Shown in pieces: positions 44,892-53,482 of a stretch of DNA of 64,000 nt (position 1 is the first letter of the stretch; every line of letters begins with the position of its first letter). Made by a program: the position numbers and the translations under genes. This DNA comes from Tropicimonas aquimaris. Its GTDB lineage: Bacteria > Pseudomonadota > Alphaproteobacteria > Rhodobacterales > Rhodobacteraceae. The stretch lies in contig NZ_JBHTJT010000008.1 of NCBI RefSeq assembly GCF_042676185.1, positions 372,001 to 436,000 of the forward strand, in the 5' to 3' direction. The notes beneath the pieces are model-generated. The model did no database searches and was not told where the DNA came from. It was given only the letters and a program-made list of their open reading frames with translations.

Positions 44892-45734
44892 ATGAAACGG
44901 AATTTGCTTGCCGGCGCGGCGTTGCTGGCGGCCAGCATGGCACCTGCCGCGGCGGAGACACCGGAGGAGCGCGGCGCGTACCTGGTGCGCGGGCCGGCCG
45001 GGTGCGGCAATTGCCACAGCCCGATGGGGCCGCAGGGCCCGATTGCGGAACAGGAACTCGCCGGTCGACTGGTGGAGCAGAACGACGCCTTCACGGCGAT
45101 CGCGCCCAACATCACGCCGGCCGGCCGCATCGCGGGCTGGAGCGACGAGGACCTCGGCCGCGCCATCCGAGAGGGAGTCCGCCCCGACGGATCGGTGATC
45201 GGCCCGCCGATGCCGTTCCTTTTCTATCGAAACCTTTCGGACAGCGACGTGGCGGCGATTGTCGCGTTTTTACGGACAGTTCCGGCGGTCGAGCATGATC
45301 CGGGCACTTCCGTCTACAATGTTCCGCTGCCGCCGGCCTATGGCCCGCCAGTGGAGAGCGTGCCCGACATTCCGCGCGGGGTAACGGTGGAATACGGCGA
45401 ATACCTCGCCGGGCCGGTGGCGCATTGTATGGAATGCCACACGACCTTCGGCCCCGCCGGACCGATGCTGGACACCGATTTCGGCCGCGGCGGCTTCGAG
45501 TTCCACGGTCCGTGGGGCGTCTCGGTCGCGCCGAACATCACCAGCCACGAGGACGGGCTGGCCGGGTACTCGGACGAGGAGATCGCGACCATGATCACCA
45601 AGGGAACCCGGCCCGACGGCTCGCCGATGCTGCCGCCGATGCCGTTTGGCTACCTGGCGCAGATGACAGAGGAGGACCTGCAGGCGATCATCCTCTACCT
45701 TCGTAGCGTGCCGCCGCTGCCCGACAAGTCGTGA
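44892..45734 (+). CDS. Exported dihaem cytochrome c
   Basis: A 280-residue periplasmic electron carrier. The signal peptide MKRNLLAGAALLAASMAPAA ends AAA-ETP. Two haem-c motifs are present: CGNCH (C38, C41, H42) and CMECH (C179, C182, H183), each followed by a matching domain with a likely Met ligand (PPMPFLFYRNLSD; PPMPFGYLAQMTEED). The two halves look like an internal duplication. The layout resembles the cytochrome subunit of alcohol/aldehyde or gluconate dehydrogenases, but no dehydrogenase gene is adjacent. The terminator-like hairpin after it is GC-rich. Confidence 0.9.
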   Translation: MKRNLLAGAALLAASMAPAAAETPEERGAYLVRGPAGCGNCHSPMGPQGPIAEQELAGRLVEQNDAFTAIAPNITPAGRIAGWSDEDLGRAIREGVRPDGSVIGPPMPFLFYRNLSDSDVAAIVAFLRTVPAVEHDPGTSVYNVPLPPAYGPPVESVPDIPRGVTVEYGEYLAGPVAHCMECHTTFGPAGPMLDTDFGRGGFEFHGPWGVSVAPNITSHEDGLAGYSDEEIATMITKGTRPDGSPMLPPMPFGYLAQMTEEDLQAIILYLRSVPPLPDKS

Positions 45735-45759
45735 TCCATTCCTGATACGGGGAAGGCCG

Positions 45760-45787
45760 CCCCGGGGGCGATCCATCGCGCCCGGGG
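45760..45787 (+). terminator. Probable terminator after the cytochrome gene
   Basis: CCCCGGGGGCG-ATCCAT-CGCGCCCGGGG folds into a very GC-rich stem with one bulge, 26 nt after the stop codon; no T-run follows. Confidence 0.5.
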
Positions 45788-46139
45788 GGGGGCGGGTTCC
45801 CTGGGTGTTGGGCGAGTGTGAAAGGTTTTGCAGAGGCCGATCAGCAAGGCCGTATCAGACAGTTTCAGCCCAAATGTCAGGCGCTTCCGAGTCAAACCGA
45901 ACGTTGCATGCGATGCGTAGCAAGGTCCAGTGTGCGGTCATTGCAGGCATTCCCGGCCGAGGCCGCGACAACCGCAACCAGCGCAAAGCAGGCAGTCGCT
46001 CGTTTCCAATTAGGTCCGGTGTGCGGACGTGTCACCCGTTCGCGAGATATGGTCCGCAGGTGCAGCACGGTCTCGCCGATTTCTGCGAATGGCAAGTTCG
46101 ACCTGGTTGCAAGGTCAACCGCGTGGGGAAAGTCATCCC
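45788..46139. other. Non-coding or decayed sequence at the left edge of the 46-54 kb island
   Basis: About 350 nt without a convincing gene; base composition drops toward that of the following island. The only long frame is on the minus strand and is listed separately. I see no repeats, tRNA or att-like site. Confidence 0.45.
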
Positions 46140-46143
46140 TCAT
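45892..46143 (-). CDS. Doubtful 83-aa ORF overlapping the end of the Crp/Fnr gene
   Basis: Its ATG overlaps the Crp/Fnr stop (ATGA), so coupling is possible. The protein has a basic middle (RTISRERVTRPHTGPNWKRA) and a hydrophobic stretch (TACFALVAVVAASAGNA), with no recognisable family. Codon use is not convincing, so I give it little weight. Confidence 0.2.
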   Translation of the reverse strand: MRDDFPHAVDLATRSNLPFAEIGETVLHLRTISRERVTRPHTGPNWKRATACFALVAVVAASAGNACNDRTLDLATHRMQRSV

Positions 46144-46850
46144 TCGCCGCTGATCGCTAGCCGCGACCGCATCGCTCCAGTGTCCAGAAGTGTTACTCGG
46201 CCATAACTGCGGGCGATCCGTCCTTCACGTTCCAGCGCCTGGAGCTTGCTAACGACGGCGGCACGCGACAGATTGGCGAGCTGCGCAAGATCGCTCTGAG
46301 TGACGTCGATCTCCGGGTTCGGGTCTTCGGGGTTGTCGGCTTGGCGCACGTCGGCGAGGCGCAGGAGGATCGCGGTTATGCGCTCTCCGGGATCTCGAAG
46401 CATCTGGTCGTCGACGACCCCGAGGGTGAGTTCGAGATGTTGTCCGCAGAGCTGCCCGATCCAGCGCCAGGTTTCAGGTTCCTCGGCAATCAGGCCTCGT
46501 AGTTCCGAAAGCGACAGGTGAACAAGGGTGCTGTCTCGCGTGGCAACGATCGTTGCGATCTGCGGTCGGGCGTCGAAGATTTCGGCCTCCCCGAACCAGA
46601 ATCCGGGTCGAAAGAAATGGGCGAGACTCGGCCCGCGCTCGTAAGGCGCGATTTCGAAGGCAAAGCCACCTGAGACCACCCCGTACAAACCGTCGTACGG
46701 TGCTCCGATCCGATACACGGCTACGCCGCGTTCCGCTGAGCGCAACTGGCAGCGCGCGAGCAGCGCGTCCGCGAAGCGCGACGGTGTTCCACTCAGCCAG
46801 CCCCGGCGCTTGAGAAAGACCCGTGCCTCGTCGATCTTGGTATTCGACAT
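46140..46850 (-). CDS. Crp/Fnr-family transcription regulator
   Basis: The 236-residue protein from ATG 46850 has an N-terminal cyclic-nucleotide-binding-type beta roll (RSAERGVAVYRIGAPYDGLYGVVSGGFAF, FGEAEIFDARPQIATIVATRDSTLVHLSLSELRGLI) and a C-terminal winged helix (VTQSDLAQLANLSRAAVVSKLQALEREGRIARSYGRVTLLD). No Fnr-type cysteine cluster is present, so it does not sense oxygen through iron-sulphur. It is divergent from the broken DUF3604 gene (124 nt apart) and probably controls it. Upstream residues in frame are non-coding. Confidence 0.87.
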   Translation of the reverse strand: MSNTKIDEARVFLKRRGWLSGTPSRFADALLARCQLRSAERGVAVYRIGAPYDGLYGVVSGGFAFEIAPYERGPSLAHFFRPGFWFGEAEIFDARPQIATIVATRDSTLVHLSLSELRGLIAEEPETWRWIGQLCGQHLELTLGVVDDQMLRDPGERITAILLRLADVRQADNPEDPNPEIDVTQSDLAQLANLSRAAVVSKLQALEREGRIARSYGRVTLLDTGAMRSRLAISGE

Positions 46851-46974
46851 GCTCAATGCCCATGAGAATTGTCTGCAGGCGACAGTTTCGCCCGAGGGTA
46901 GTGTGGTAGACAAGTGGGAAGTTAGAGATCGTCCCGCGATAACGTGGGCCAACGAGAGAGCTGGGGAGTACAGA

Positions 46975-48801
46975 ATGGATCGGAGAACTGCTTGGAACTC
47001 GGTGTCGGCATGTGTCGCGGCGCTGGTGCCGCTTGTGGCGAGCAACGCTTTCGCCCAAGACGTCGAATAGAACCCGCTTCGCGAGGCCTACTTCGGCAAC
47101 CTGCACGTCCACACTGCATGGTCGTTCGACGCCAATATCAACGGTGCCATCGCCGGACCCGACGAAGCCTACCGCTGGGCAAAGGGCGAGGCCATTCCCG
47201 GCGGCGGCGGCGGCCCTGACCTGAAGATCCTTCGTCCGCTCGACTGGTATTCTGTAGGGGATCATGCGGAATACCTTGGGGCGGTTCGACTCATGGCCGA
47301 CCCCGATAGTCCGGTCAGTGAGCATCCACTGGCGGACGCGATCGGTGGCGACGACCCGGAGGCATCCTTTGCGGCTTATACCGAGATCCTTGACGGCATC
47401 TCCAACCGGAGAAACGATCCGATCCTCGGCGATCCCGAACTCCTGATGAATGTCTGGGAACAGATCATCGACATCGCCGACGATCACTACGAACCCGGCG
47501 CATTCACCACATTCGCGGGGTTTGAATGGACCTCCAATCCAGGTTGGCGCAACCTCCACCGGGTCGTGATTTTCCGCGACACCGAGAGCATTTCCGATCA
47601 TGCCTTCTCGGCAATCGAGTCCGACCGGGAGGAAGACTTGTGGGCCTGGATGGACCTTCAGCGCGAGAACGGAGCCGAGCTTCTCGCCGTTCCCCATAAC
47701 GGCAATGCCAGTGACGGGCTCATGTTTCCTATCGGAGCCTCCTACGGCGGTAGCGACATAGACAGCGCCTACGCTGAGACGCGGATGCGGAACGAGCCGC
47801 TTTACGAACTGACGCAGATCAAGGGAACCTCCGAAACCCTTCCCGTCCTCTCGCCGAATGACGAGTTCGCCAATTTCGAGATCTGGGACTACACGCTCGC
47901 CTCGACAGCGACGCCGCCGGAGAACAAGGTTGGCGGATACATGCGCGAGGCATTGATCCGGGGCATGGCGCTAGCGGCCGAGGGCAAAGGCAACCCGTTC
48001 AAATACGGCTTCATCGGCGACAGCGACACCCACAACTCGGCGTCGGCGATCGAGGAGGACAATTACACCGGCAAGTTCGGTTTCGAGAACAACCCCGAAC
48101 ACCGCCTCGAAGGGCCGCCGGGGGTCAGTGAGGCCGCTGCCCAGCAGGTCCGCGAGTTCAGCAGCGGTGGGGTTGCCGGCGTCTGGGCGGAGTCGAACAC
48201 ACGCGAGGCGATCTTCGACGCGATGGTCCGGAAGGAGACCTTTGCCACGTCGGGCCCGCGTCTCAGAGTGCGAATGTTCGGCGGGTTCGACTACGCCGAC
48301 GGCGTGCTGGACGGCGCCGACTGGCTGCAGGCAGCCTATGATGGTGGCGTGCCGATGGGCGGTGATTTGCCGTCAGCTTCCGAAGGCACCGCGCCGACTT
48401 TCCTCGTTGCGGCGATCAAAGAACCCGACGGCGCCAATCTCGACCGCATCCAGATCGTCAAGGGTTGGGTCGAGAACGGCGAACAGATGGAGAAAATTTA
48501 CGATGTGGCTCTCTCGGATGACCGGACCGACGGCAGCGAACCGGTGGGAAACACAGTAGACGTGGCCGCTGCCAGTTACACGAATGACATTGGTGCGGCC
48601 GAGTTGATGGCGACCTGGACTGATCCCGACTTCGACCCTGCGGTGCCGTCACTGTACTATGCCCGTGTTCTGCAAATCCCGACACCGCGCTGGTCAACCT
48701 ACGACTCTGCAAAACTCGGTGTGGAGATCCCGGAGGGTTTGCCCGCGTCGATTCAGGAACGCGCCTGGTCCTCTCCGATCTGGTACGCGCCAGAAGGCTA
48801 A
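46975..48801 (+). pseudogene. DUF3604 secreted hydrolase-like gene interrupted by an in-frame TAG after the signal peptide
   Basis: From ATG 46975 (GGGGAG before it) codons 1-31 encode a complete signal peptide (NSVSACVAALVPLVASNAFA, cut before QDVE). Codon 32 is TAG (47068-47070). Immediately after it, in the same frame, the mature DUF3604 protein continues without another stop to 48801 (NPLREAYFGNLHVHTAWSFD, with a HxH metal-type motif; FAGFEWTSNPGWRNLHRVV; FIGDSDTHNSASAIEEDN). Read through, it would be about 608 residues, a normal DUF3604 length. A single base change (for example GAG or CAG to TAG) explains this. The only internal ATG (47293) would lose the HxH motif. Function of DUF3604 is not established. 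Confidence 0.88.
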
Positions 48802-49296
48802 GACACTTGGGTCCGGCAAGACCGAGTTCTTTCCAACAACTCGGTTGGGCACGACAAGGGCGGCGCTTTCCTCGTGGCGTCGCCCTTTCTTGTTGAGTTT
48901 GCTCCGTGCTCACTACGGTCATCTGAGCCATTTCGTCAGATGGCCGTAAGATCGGAAAAGCGGTCGTGTCTGACCGGACAGCCCGGCAAACGCCGCCGCG
49001 CAGCAGCCCGGAAGCCAGGGACGACAGCTAGCTGCGCAAAGCAGACCTTGGGCCGGGCGTAGCACTTCGCAGGTGCGGCAAAGGCACAGAACGCGCGAAC
49101 GGCCCTGAGCTGACATTTGGTCATGGTGCCGCGAACGACAGACTCCGGTCCGACGGGATGTACCCTGGAAGCCCAAGTTTAGCGGATGAACGCCAACCGA
49201 GATCTGACGGCATTACCTAACGTAGACCAGATGCGCGTCCAACATTCGATCTGACGTTTCGACCTTCCAAGGCCAATATCAGCCAGATTTCTTGCC
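48802..49296. other. Non-coding gap after the DUF3604 gene, with a terminator at 48856-48887
   Basis: A hairpin AAGGGCG...CGCCCTT (48856-48887) followed by TCTTGTT ends the DUF3604 transcript. The rest, to the next gene end at 49297, has no credible frame and reads like decayed sequence (many short interrupted frames on both strands). Confidence 0.55.
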
Positions 49297-50646
49297 CTAC
49301 CGTTTCGGCTTGTACGCTTCGAGGGTCTCAAGGACCCGGGATCGAGTTTCCGGTGCATGCTCAAAGAAACGACTGGCAACTTTGTTGGCAGGGAAGCCGG
49401 GCCAAGTCTGGTGCATCTCGTCAATAGCCGCACGTGCGGCCGCGAGCTCGCCGTTTTCGTGTTGGGCCGTGGCGAGCATCATTAGGCTCGGCGCGCTGAC
49501 CGGGAGGCCGCGTTCGGCCGCCATGGAGAACGCCTCGATACATGCCGGATAGTTCTGCAGCATCAATTGTGACGTACCCCAGATACTGTTGGCGCCGAAC
49601 CTACCGCTCCCAAAGCGGGGGCGTTCCGGGTCCGAGACCTCTGCCGCGAGAATGGGGTCATTCGAAATAATCGCCGTGATGCCCACTAAGTCCAAAACGT
49701 GGCCGTCCTCCGGTGAGAGGTCAACGGCTATCCGGGCTCGGCGCAGCGCTGCCTCGGTGTCGCCGCTTACCGCAAGAGTCCAGCCCATGGTCGCTTTCGC
49801 CCAGCCATCAGTTGGGCCGCGTTCCAAGGCGCTCTCCGCCATACTGCTTGCTTCGGCAAGCAGTTCGGATGCGCGTGTGGGGTCATCGGACAGATAGGCC
49901 AGAAGCGCCAGGATCTGTGCCGCGCCCGCATATCCGCTGGGCAGGTCAGGGTCGAGATCAATGGCGTGCCGAAATGAGGTGAGCGCAATTTCCTGGCGCT
50001 TCAAATCGAAGAGCGGAAAGAACATTCCACGCGTTTGTTCGGCGAGATTGGTGGCCTGCACACTGGGCATGGATCGTTCCCGGAGCGCAGCAAGCTTGGC
50101 ACTACTGTTATCCGTAGCGTTTTGAGTGAGTGCTGGACGAAGATCTGTTGCGAAGAAAACACTTGCGATCAGAGCGACAAACAACGCTCCGAGCGCAACC
50201 ATCCATTTCCGCGAGCCGGAGTGTTTGTGGCCGGCCTCAGTTGTCTGGGGTCCAGGCTCTTCGGGTACAATGCGCGGCGGCGGATGCACCGCTGTAAGTG
50301 TCGGCTTGTAGCCGCCCGTGGGGATGAGGATGCGGATGTCGTCTCCGGCTCCCTCGCCCTCATAGTATTCCCGGAGCAAGCGCCGCAGGCGTCCGGCCTC
50401 GACCCGAACAAGACCCAGCCCGCCGCCATCGCCGTCCAGTCGCCGCCCGTAGACTTCCACTGCAATGGCTTTGCCACGAATTTCGTCGCCATATCCGGAG
50501 AGAGTCTCCTCTACGACGTAGGTAAGAAACTGCCTCAAACGTGGCGACGAGGCCAAGACATCGCTCTCGACAACCTTGTTCAAGGCTGCGCGCGCCTGAT
50601 CGACGAATTCAGGCGGAAGTTCTTTATGTACAATGCCTTGAGTCAC
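49297..50646 (-). CDS. Membrane-bound regulator: winged-helix-like domain, membrane helix, TPR repeats
   Basis: The 449-residue protein (GTG start) has an N-terminal domain I know from membrane regulators and some adenylate cyclases (SSPRLRQFLTYVVEETLSGYGDEIRGKAIAVEVYGR ... VRVEAGRLRRLLREYYEGEG, about 33-105, then ILIPTGGYKPTL), one membrane helix (KWMVALGALFVALIASVFFA, about 147-166), and a C-terminal half of TPR-like repeats (SFRHAIDLDPDLPSGYAGAAQILALLAYL; ALRRARIAVDLSPEDGHVLDLVG; EAFSMAAERGLP). This is a CadC-like plan: cytoplasmic DNA-binding part, periplasmic sensor. No ribosome site is clear. It is divergent from the Tat-hydrolase genes and likely controls them. Confidence 0.82.
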   Translation of the reverse strand: MTQGIVHKELPPEFVDQARAALNKVVESDVLASSPRLRQFLTYVVEETLSGYGDEIRGKAIAVEVYGRRLDGDGGGLGLVRVEAGRLRRLLREYYEGEGAGDDIRILIPTGGYKPTLTAVHPPPRIVPEEPGPQTTEAGHKHSGSRKWMVALGALFVALIASVFFATDLRPALTQNATDNSSAKLAALRERSMPSVQATNLAEQTRGMFFPLFDLKRQEIALTSFRHAIDLDPDLPSGYAGAAQILALLAYLSDDPTRASELLAEASSMAESALERGPTDGWAKATMGWTLAVSGDTEAALRRARIAVDLSPEDGHVLDLVGITAIISNDPILAAEVSDPERPRFGSGRFGANSIWGTSQLMLQNYPACIEAFSMAAERGLPVSAPSLMMLATAQHENGELAAARAAIDEMHQTWPGFPANKVASRFFEHAPETRSRVLETLEAYKPKR

Positions 50647-50670
50647 TGTTGGGATGCCCGCCCTAAGTCC

Positions 50671-50700
50671 AGCTTACCCCAGCTTACCCCAGCTTACTCT
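50671..50700. repeat. Three 10-bp direct repeats, AGCTTACCCC
   Basis: AGCTTACCCC occurs at 50671 and 50681 exactly and as AGCTTACTCT at 50691, with no gap. They lie 25-54 nt upstream of the membrane regulator gene and 70-99 nt before the TTG of the small gene on the other strand, inside the divergent promoter region. One repeat per helical turn is the spacing of an operator bound by an oligomer. Confidence 0.7.
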
Positions 50701-50769
50701 GTCTGGCGAGCATGCTGGGTTACCGTCGGAAAAGCGCTCAGGCTACCACCCGCCAACCTAGAGGCAACG

Positions 50770-51012
50770 TTGATCCTTCGTCATGATCTGCCAGAACTCA
50801 CCGATTTGATCCTCGCGCTTTCGCTGGATCACCCGTCACTCAGGGAGGCCCTGAGTGACTATGAGATGGCCTGCTCAAGCGAGAACGACGAAACGCTCAG
50901 TTCTGAATTGCGCGCTGAATGGGCCAACATCCGCAAGGAACTGGTCCGCGAAATCGAACGCCAAGCGCGGCGCATTTCCGCTACCCCCGACCAACAGAGG
51001 ACAATGGAATGA
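50770..51012 (+). CDS. Small unknown protein coupled to the Tat hydrolase, 80 aa
   Basis: No family recognised. The frame starts at TTG 50770 with GAGG 5 nt upstream, and its stop overlaps the ATG of the next gene (ATGA), so translation of the two is coupled. The sequence is helical and charged (LRHDLPELTDLILALSLDHPSLREALSDYEMACSSENDETLSSELRAEWANIRKELVREIERQARR), without membrane segments. Its length is given from the TTG; a start further upstream would overlap the regulator on the other strand. Confidence 0.55.
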   Translation: MILRHDLPELTDLILALSLDHPSLREALSDYEMACSSENDETLSSELRAEWANIRKELVREIERQARRISATPDQQRTME

Positions 51013-52475
51013 CCAAAGACAACCGCAAAAACCCGCAACGGCCGGGCAACGTCGAGAACAACGACCCGCAGGACCCCTCCCGCCGTGATCTGATCAAGGG
51101 CGCCGGAGCCGGTGCCGGTGCGGTTGCGGCGGGTGCTGTCGGTCTCGGCGCGGGGCAAGCTGAGGCACATCCCGGCGAAGGGCCGTTGGGCGAAAACCTG
51201 AAAAACCCCTATGGCGGTCGTCCGGCTGGCGGCATCTCCTTGCCTGAGTATTTCCGGCCGACGAAATATATGACCGGTTCCAACGCCAACTACTTCCCGC
51301 TTAGCGAGCAACTGGGACCGGACGAGATGCGGATCTCGTTCTGTGGCTCGACGCCCTATCCGCCGCGCGAGGACCAGGCCGGTACCTGCATCATGGTCGA
51401 GCTTGGCAACGGCAAGCGGTTCTTCTTCGACTTCGGTTCGGGCTGCGTGCGAAACATCGTCGGCATGCAGGTGCCGGGACAGTTGATCAACGACATCTTC
51501 ATCTCGCACCTCCACGTCGATCACTATGCCGACATTCCCTACATCTATCCGTTCCGGGCATGGTCGGGCGGCTACACCCCCCTTCGCATCCATGGACCTT
51601 CCGGGCGCACGCCGGAGCTTGGCACCCAGGGAATGGTCAACGGCATGAAGCAGATGCTGAAGTGGCACTTGGAAGCATTCGATGTGTTCCCGATCGGCGA
51701 CGGCTACGAAATCGAGGTCAACGAGTTCGATTTCCGTCAGGAAGGTGGTGTCGTCTACGACGAGGATGGAGTCGTGGTTCGCTCCTGGCCACGTAGCCAC
51801 GCAAAAGACGGCGCCGTTGGGTACCGCCTCGACTGGAACGGCCTCAGCTTCGTCTGGACCGGCGATGGGCGCCCTGACGAGTTGTCCCGGAAATATGGAG
51901 AGGGTGCCGACGTGTTCGTGACCGAAATGTCGGGTCAGGATATCGGCCAACTGATGACCTACAAGTACGGTATCCCGCAAGAGCTCTTCAACTACACGAT
52001 CGATACGCACCACACCTCTCACTACGCCGTTGGCAAACTCTTCGCGGACGCACGTCCCCGGCTCGGCATGGTGACGCACTACACGCAGGACGAGGATATC
52101 GATGCAGAGATGCTGGCTGGTATCCGGGCGCACTACGACGGCCTGTTCCAGTGGGGTATCGATGTGGCCGTCGTGAATGTCACCAAGGAGGCAATCTGGT
52201 ATCGCAAGGCTGTGATTCCCGGCAAATCGGGAACGGTACCGCCGTTCCGCGAACTGCAAGCCGAGGTCGAGGCCGGCCGGCTGGAACTGCCCGAGGAGAT
52301 CACACTGCCGAACCCACGCCTGACCCGCGCCGAACAGCAGGATCAGAAGTACCGCGACATGGAGATCGATCCGCGGGAATACTACCCCGAGGATGTGTTC
52401 AGGGCGCCGGACGGTGAGTGGCCGAAGGACCTGACAATCAAGGTGTCCGACGTACTCGGTCCGCGCGACAAGTAA
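51009..52475 (+). CDS. Tat-exported metallo-beta-lactamase-fold hydrolase, GntH-like
   Basis: A 488-residue protein. It carries a twin-arginine signal (SRRDLIKGAG, R25-R26, then AGAVAAGAVGLGAGQAEA) and a metallo-beta-lactamase core: SHLHVDH (H167, H169, D171, H172), VWTGDGRPDELS, and later histidines (TIDTHHTSHYAVG, MVTHYTQDED). The sequence closely matches in my memory the family named after GntH of the guanitoxin cluster (DEMRISFCGSTPYPPR, FFFDFGSGCVRNIVGMQVP, WNGLSFVWTGDGRPDEL). No other gnt gene is nearby and the substrate is unknown. It is preceded by a coupled small gene and followed by a CobW-type GTPase. Confidence 0.85.
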   Translation: MTKDNRKNPQRPGNVENNDPQDPSRRDLIKGAGAGAGAVAAGAVGLGAGQAEAHPGEGPLGENLKNPYGGRPAGGISLPEYFRPTKYMTGSNANYFPLSEQLGPDEMRISFCGSTPYPPREDQAGTCIMVELGNGKRFFFDFGSGCVRNIVGMQVPGQLINDIFISHLHVDHYADIPYIYPFRAWSGGYTPLRIHGPSGRTPELGTQGMVNGMKQMLKWHLEAFDVFPIGDGYEIEVNEFDFRQEGGVVYDEDGVVVRSWPRSHAKDGAVGYRLDWNGLSFVWTGDGRPDELSRKYGEGADVFVTEMSGQDIGQLMTYKYGIPQELFNYTIDTHHTSHYAVGKLFADARPRLGMVTHYTQDEDIDAEMLAGIRAHYDGLFQWGIDVAVVNVTKEAIWYRKAVIPGKSGTVPPFRELQAEVEAGRLELPEEITLPNPRLTRAEQQDQKYRDMEIDPREYYPEDVFRAPDGEWPKDLTIKVSDVLGPRDK

Positions 52476-52492
52476 TCGGAACAGGTGTCAGC

Positions 52493-53482
52493 ATGATCGA
52501 ATTCGGCTCGGCCTCGGCTGTTCCCGTCACCATTCTTACCGGCTTTCTTGGAGCCGGTAAGACCACGCTGCTGAATCGGATACTGACCGGCAACCACGGC
52601 CTTCGGGTCGCGGTGCTGGTCAATGATTTCGGGTCAATTAATGTCGACGCCGACCTCGTGGTCGGCATCGAGGACGACGTGATGAGCCTGGCGAATGGCT
52701 GCGTCTGCTGCTCGATCCGAGATGACCTGATCGAGACAGTCGAGGCGGTCCTCGAACGCCCCGAGCGGCCGGAATATATCCTGCTGGAAGCCAGCGGCGT
52801 GTCAGATCCGTCCTCTATCGCTATGACGTTCACGGACCAACGGTTCCGCGACAAGATCCGGCTCGACAGCATCATGTGTCTTGTCGATGCCGAGCAGGTC
52901 TTTGCCGCCCAGGAACAGATGGAGTTGAAGCTGCGCCAGATCGCCTTCTCCGACATGGTTATTCTCAACAAGGTCGACCTCGTCGAGCAGAAGACCGTTC
53001 AGAAGGTCCATGACTGGCTGAAATCGCGGTTTCGCCGGTACCGTCTGGTTGAAGCCGTCAATGCCGATGTGCCGCTGGAGATTCTCCTGTCGGTCGGACG
53101 CTTTGCCGCCGAGCAACTGGATGCGGAGGTGCCTGACCACGTCCATGGCCCTCGCTGCGGTTGCTCCGAACATGCGCATCACCATGACCACGCGGCGAAG
53201 TTCTCAACCACGATGCTACGCTCGGATCTTCCCGTTAATCTCTCCGGCCTGCGAGACGCAATCAAAGGACTGCCCGGAGAAGTCTATCGGGTGAAAGGGT
53301 TTGTCTACAGCGAGGAAGACCCGGAGCACCGGATCGTAGTGCAGGTCGTCGGCAAGCGCATTGATATCGCACGCGACGGGAAATGGGGAACGCGCAAGCC
53401 GGAAACTCGTTTGGTCGCGATCGGTGCGCCCGGAGCCGTTTCAGAAGACACCTTGGGAAGAGTGTTTCTCGAAGTGGCATAA
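52493..53482 (+). CDS. CobW/COG0523 G3E-family metallochaperone GTPase
   Basis: A 329-residue GTPase with Walker A GFLGAGKT (17-24), the metal-binding CxCC motif (C70, C72, C73 in ANGCVCCSIRDD), NKVDL for guanine, and a histidine-rich stretch before the C-terminal CobW domain (HGPRCGCSEHAHHHDHAAKF). Such proteins hand zinc or cobalt-type metals to client enzymes. Its start lies 17 nt after the Tat hydrolase gene (AGGTG before the ATG), so the client is probably that hydrolase, which must be metal-loaded in the cytoplasm before Tat export. This pairing is inference. Confidence 0.88.
   Translation: MIEFGSASAVPVTILTGFLGAGKTTLLNRILTGNHGLRVAVLVNDFGSINVDADLVVGIEDDVMSLANGCVCCSIRDDLIETVEAVLERPERPEYILLEASGVSDPSSIAMTFTDQRFRDKIRLDSIMCLVDAEQVFAAQEQMELKLRQIAFSDMVILNKVDLVEQKTVQKVHDWLKSRFRRYRLVEAVNADVPLEILLSVGRFAAEQLDAEVPDHVHGPRCGCSEHAHHHDHAAKFSTTMLRSDLPVNLSGLRDAIKGLPGEVYRVKGFVYSEEDPEHRIVVQVVGKRIDIARDGKWGTRKPETRLVAIGAPGAVSEDTLGRVFLEVA

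Noticed and set aside
47293..48801. A separate shorter gene starting at the internal ATG 47293
   Set aside because: It would lack the HxH motif and about 75 conserved residues that lie in frame just upstream, and it has no ribosome site; a broken full-length gene explains the data better.
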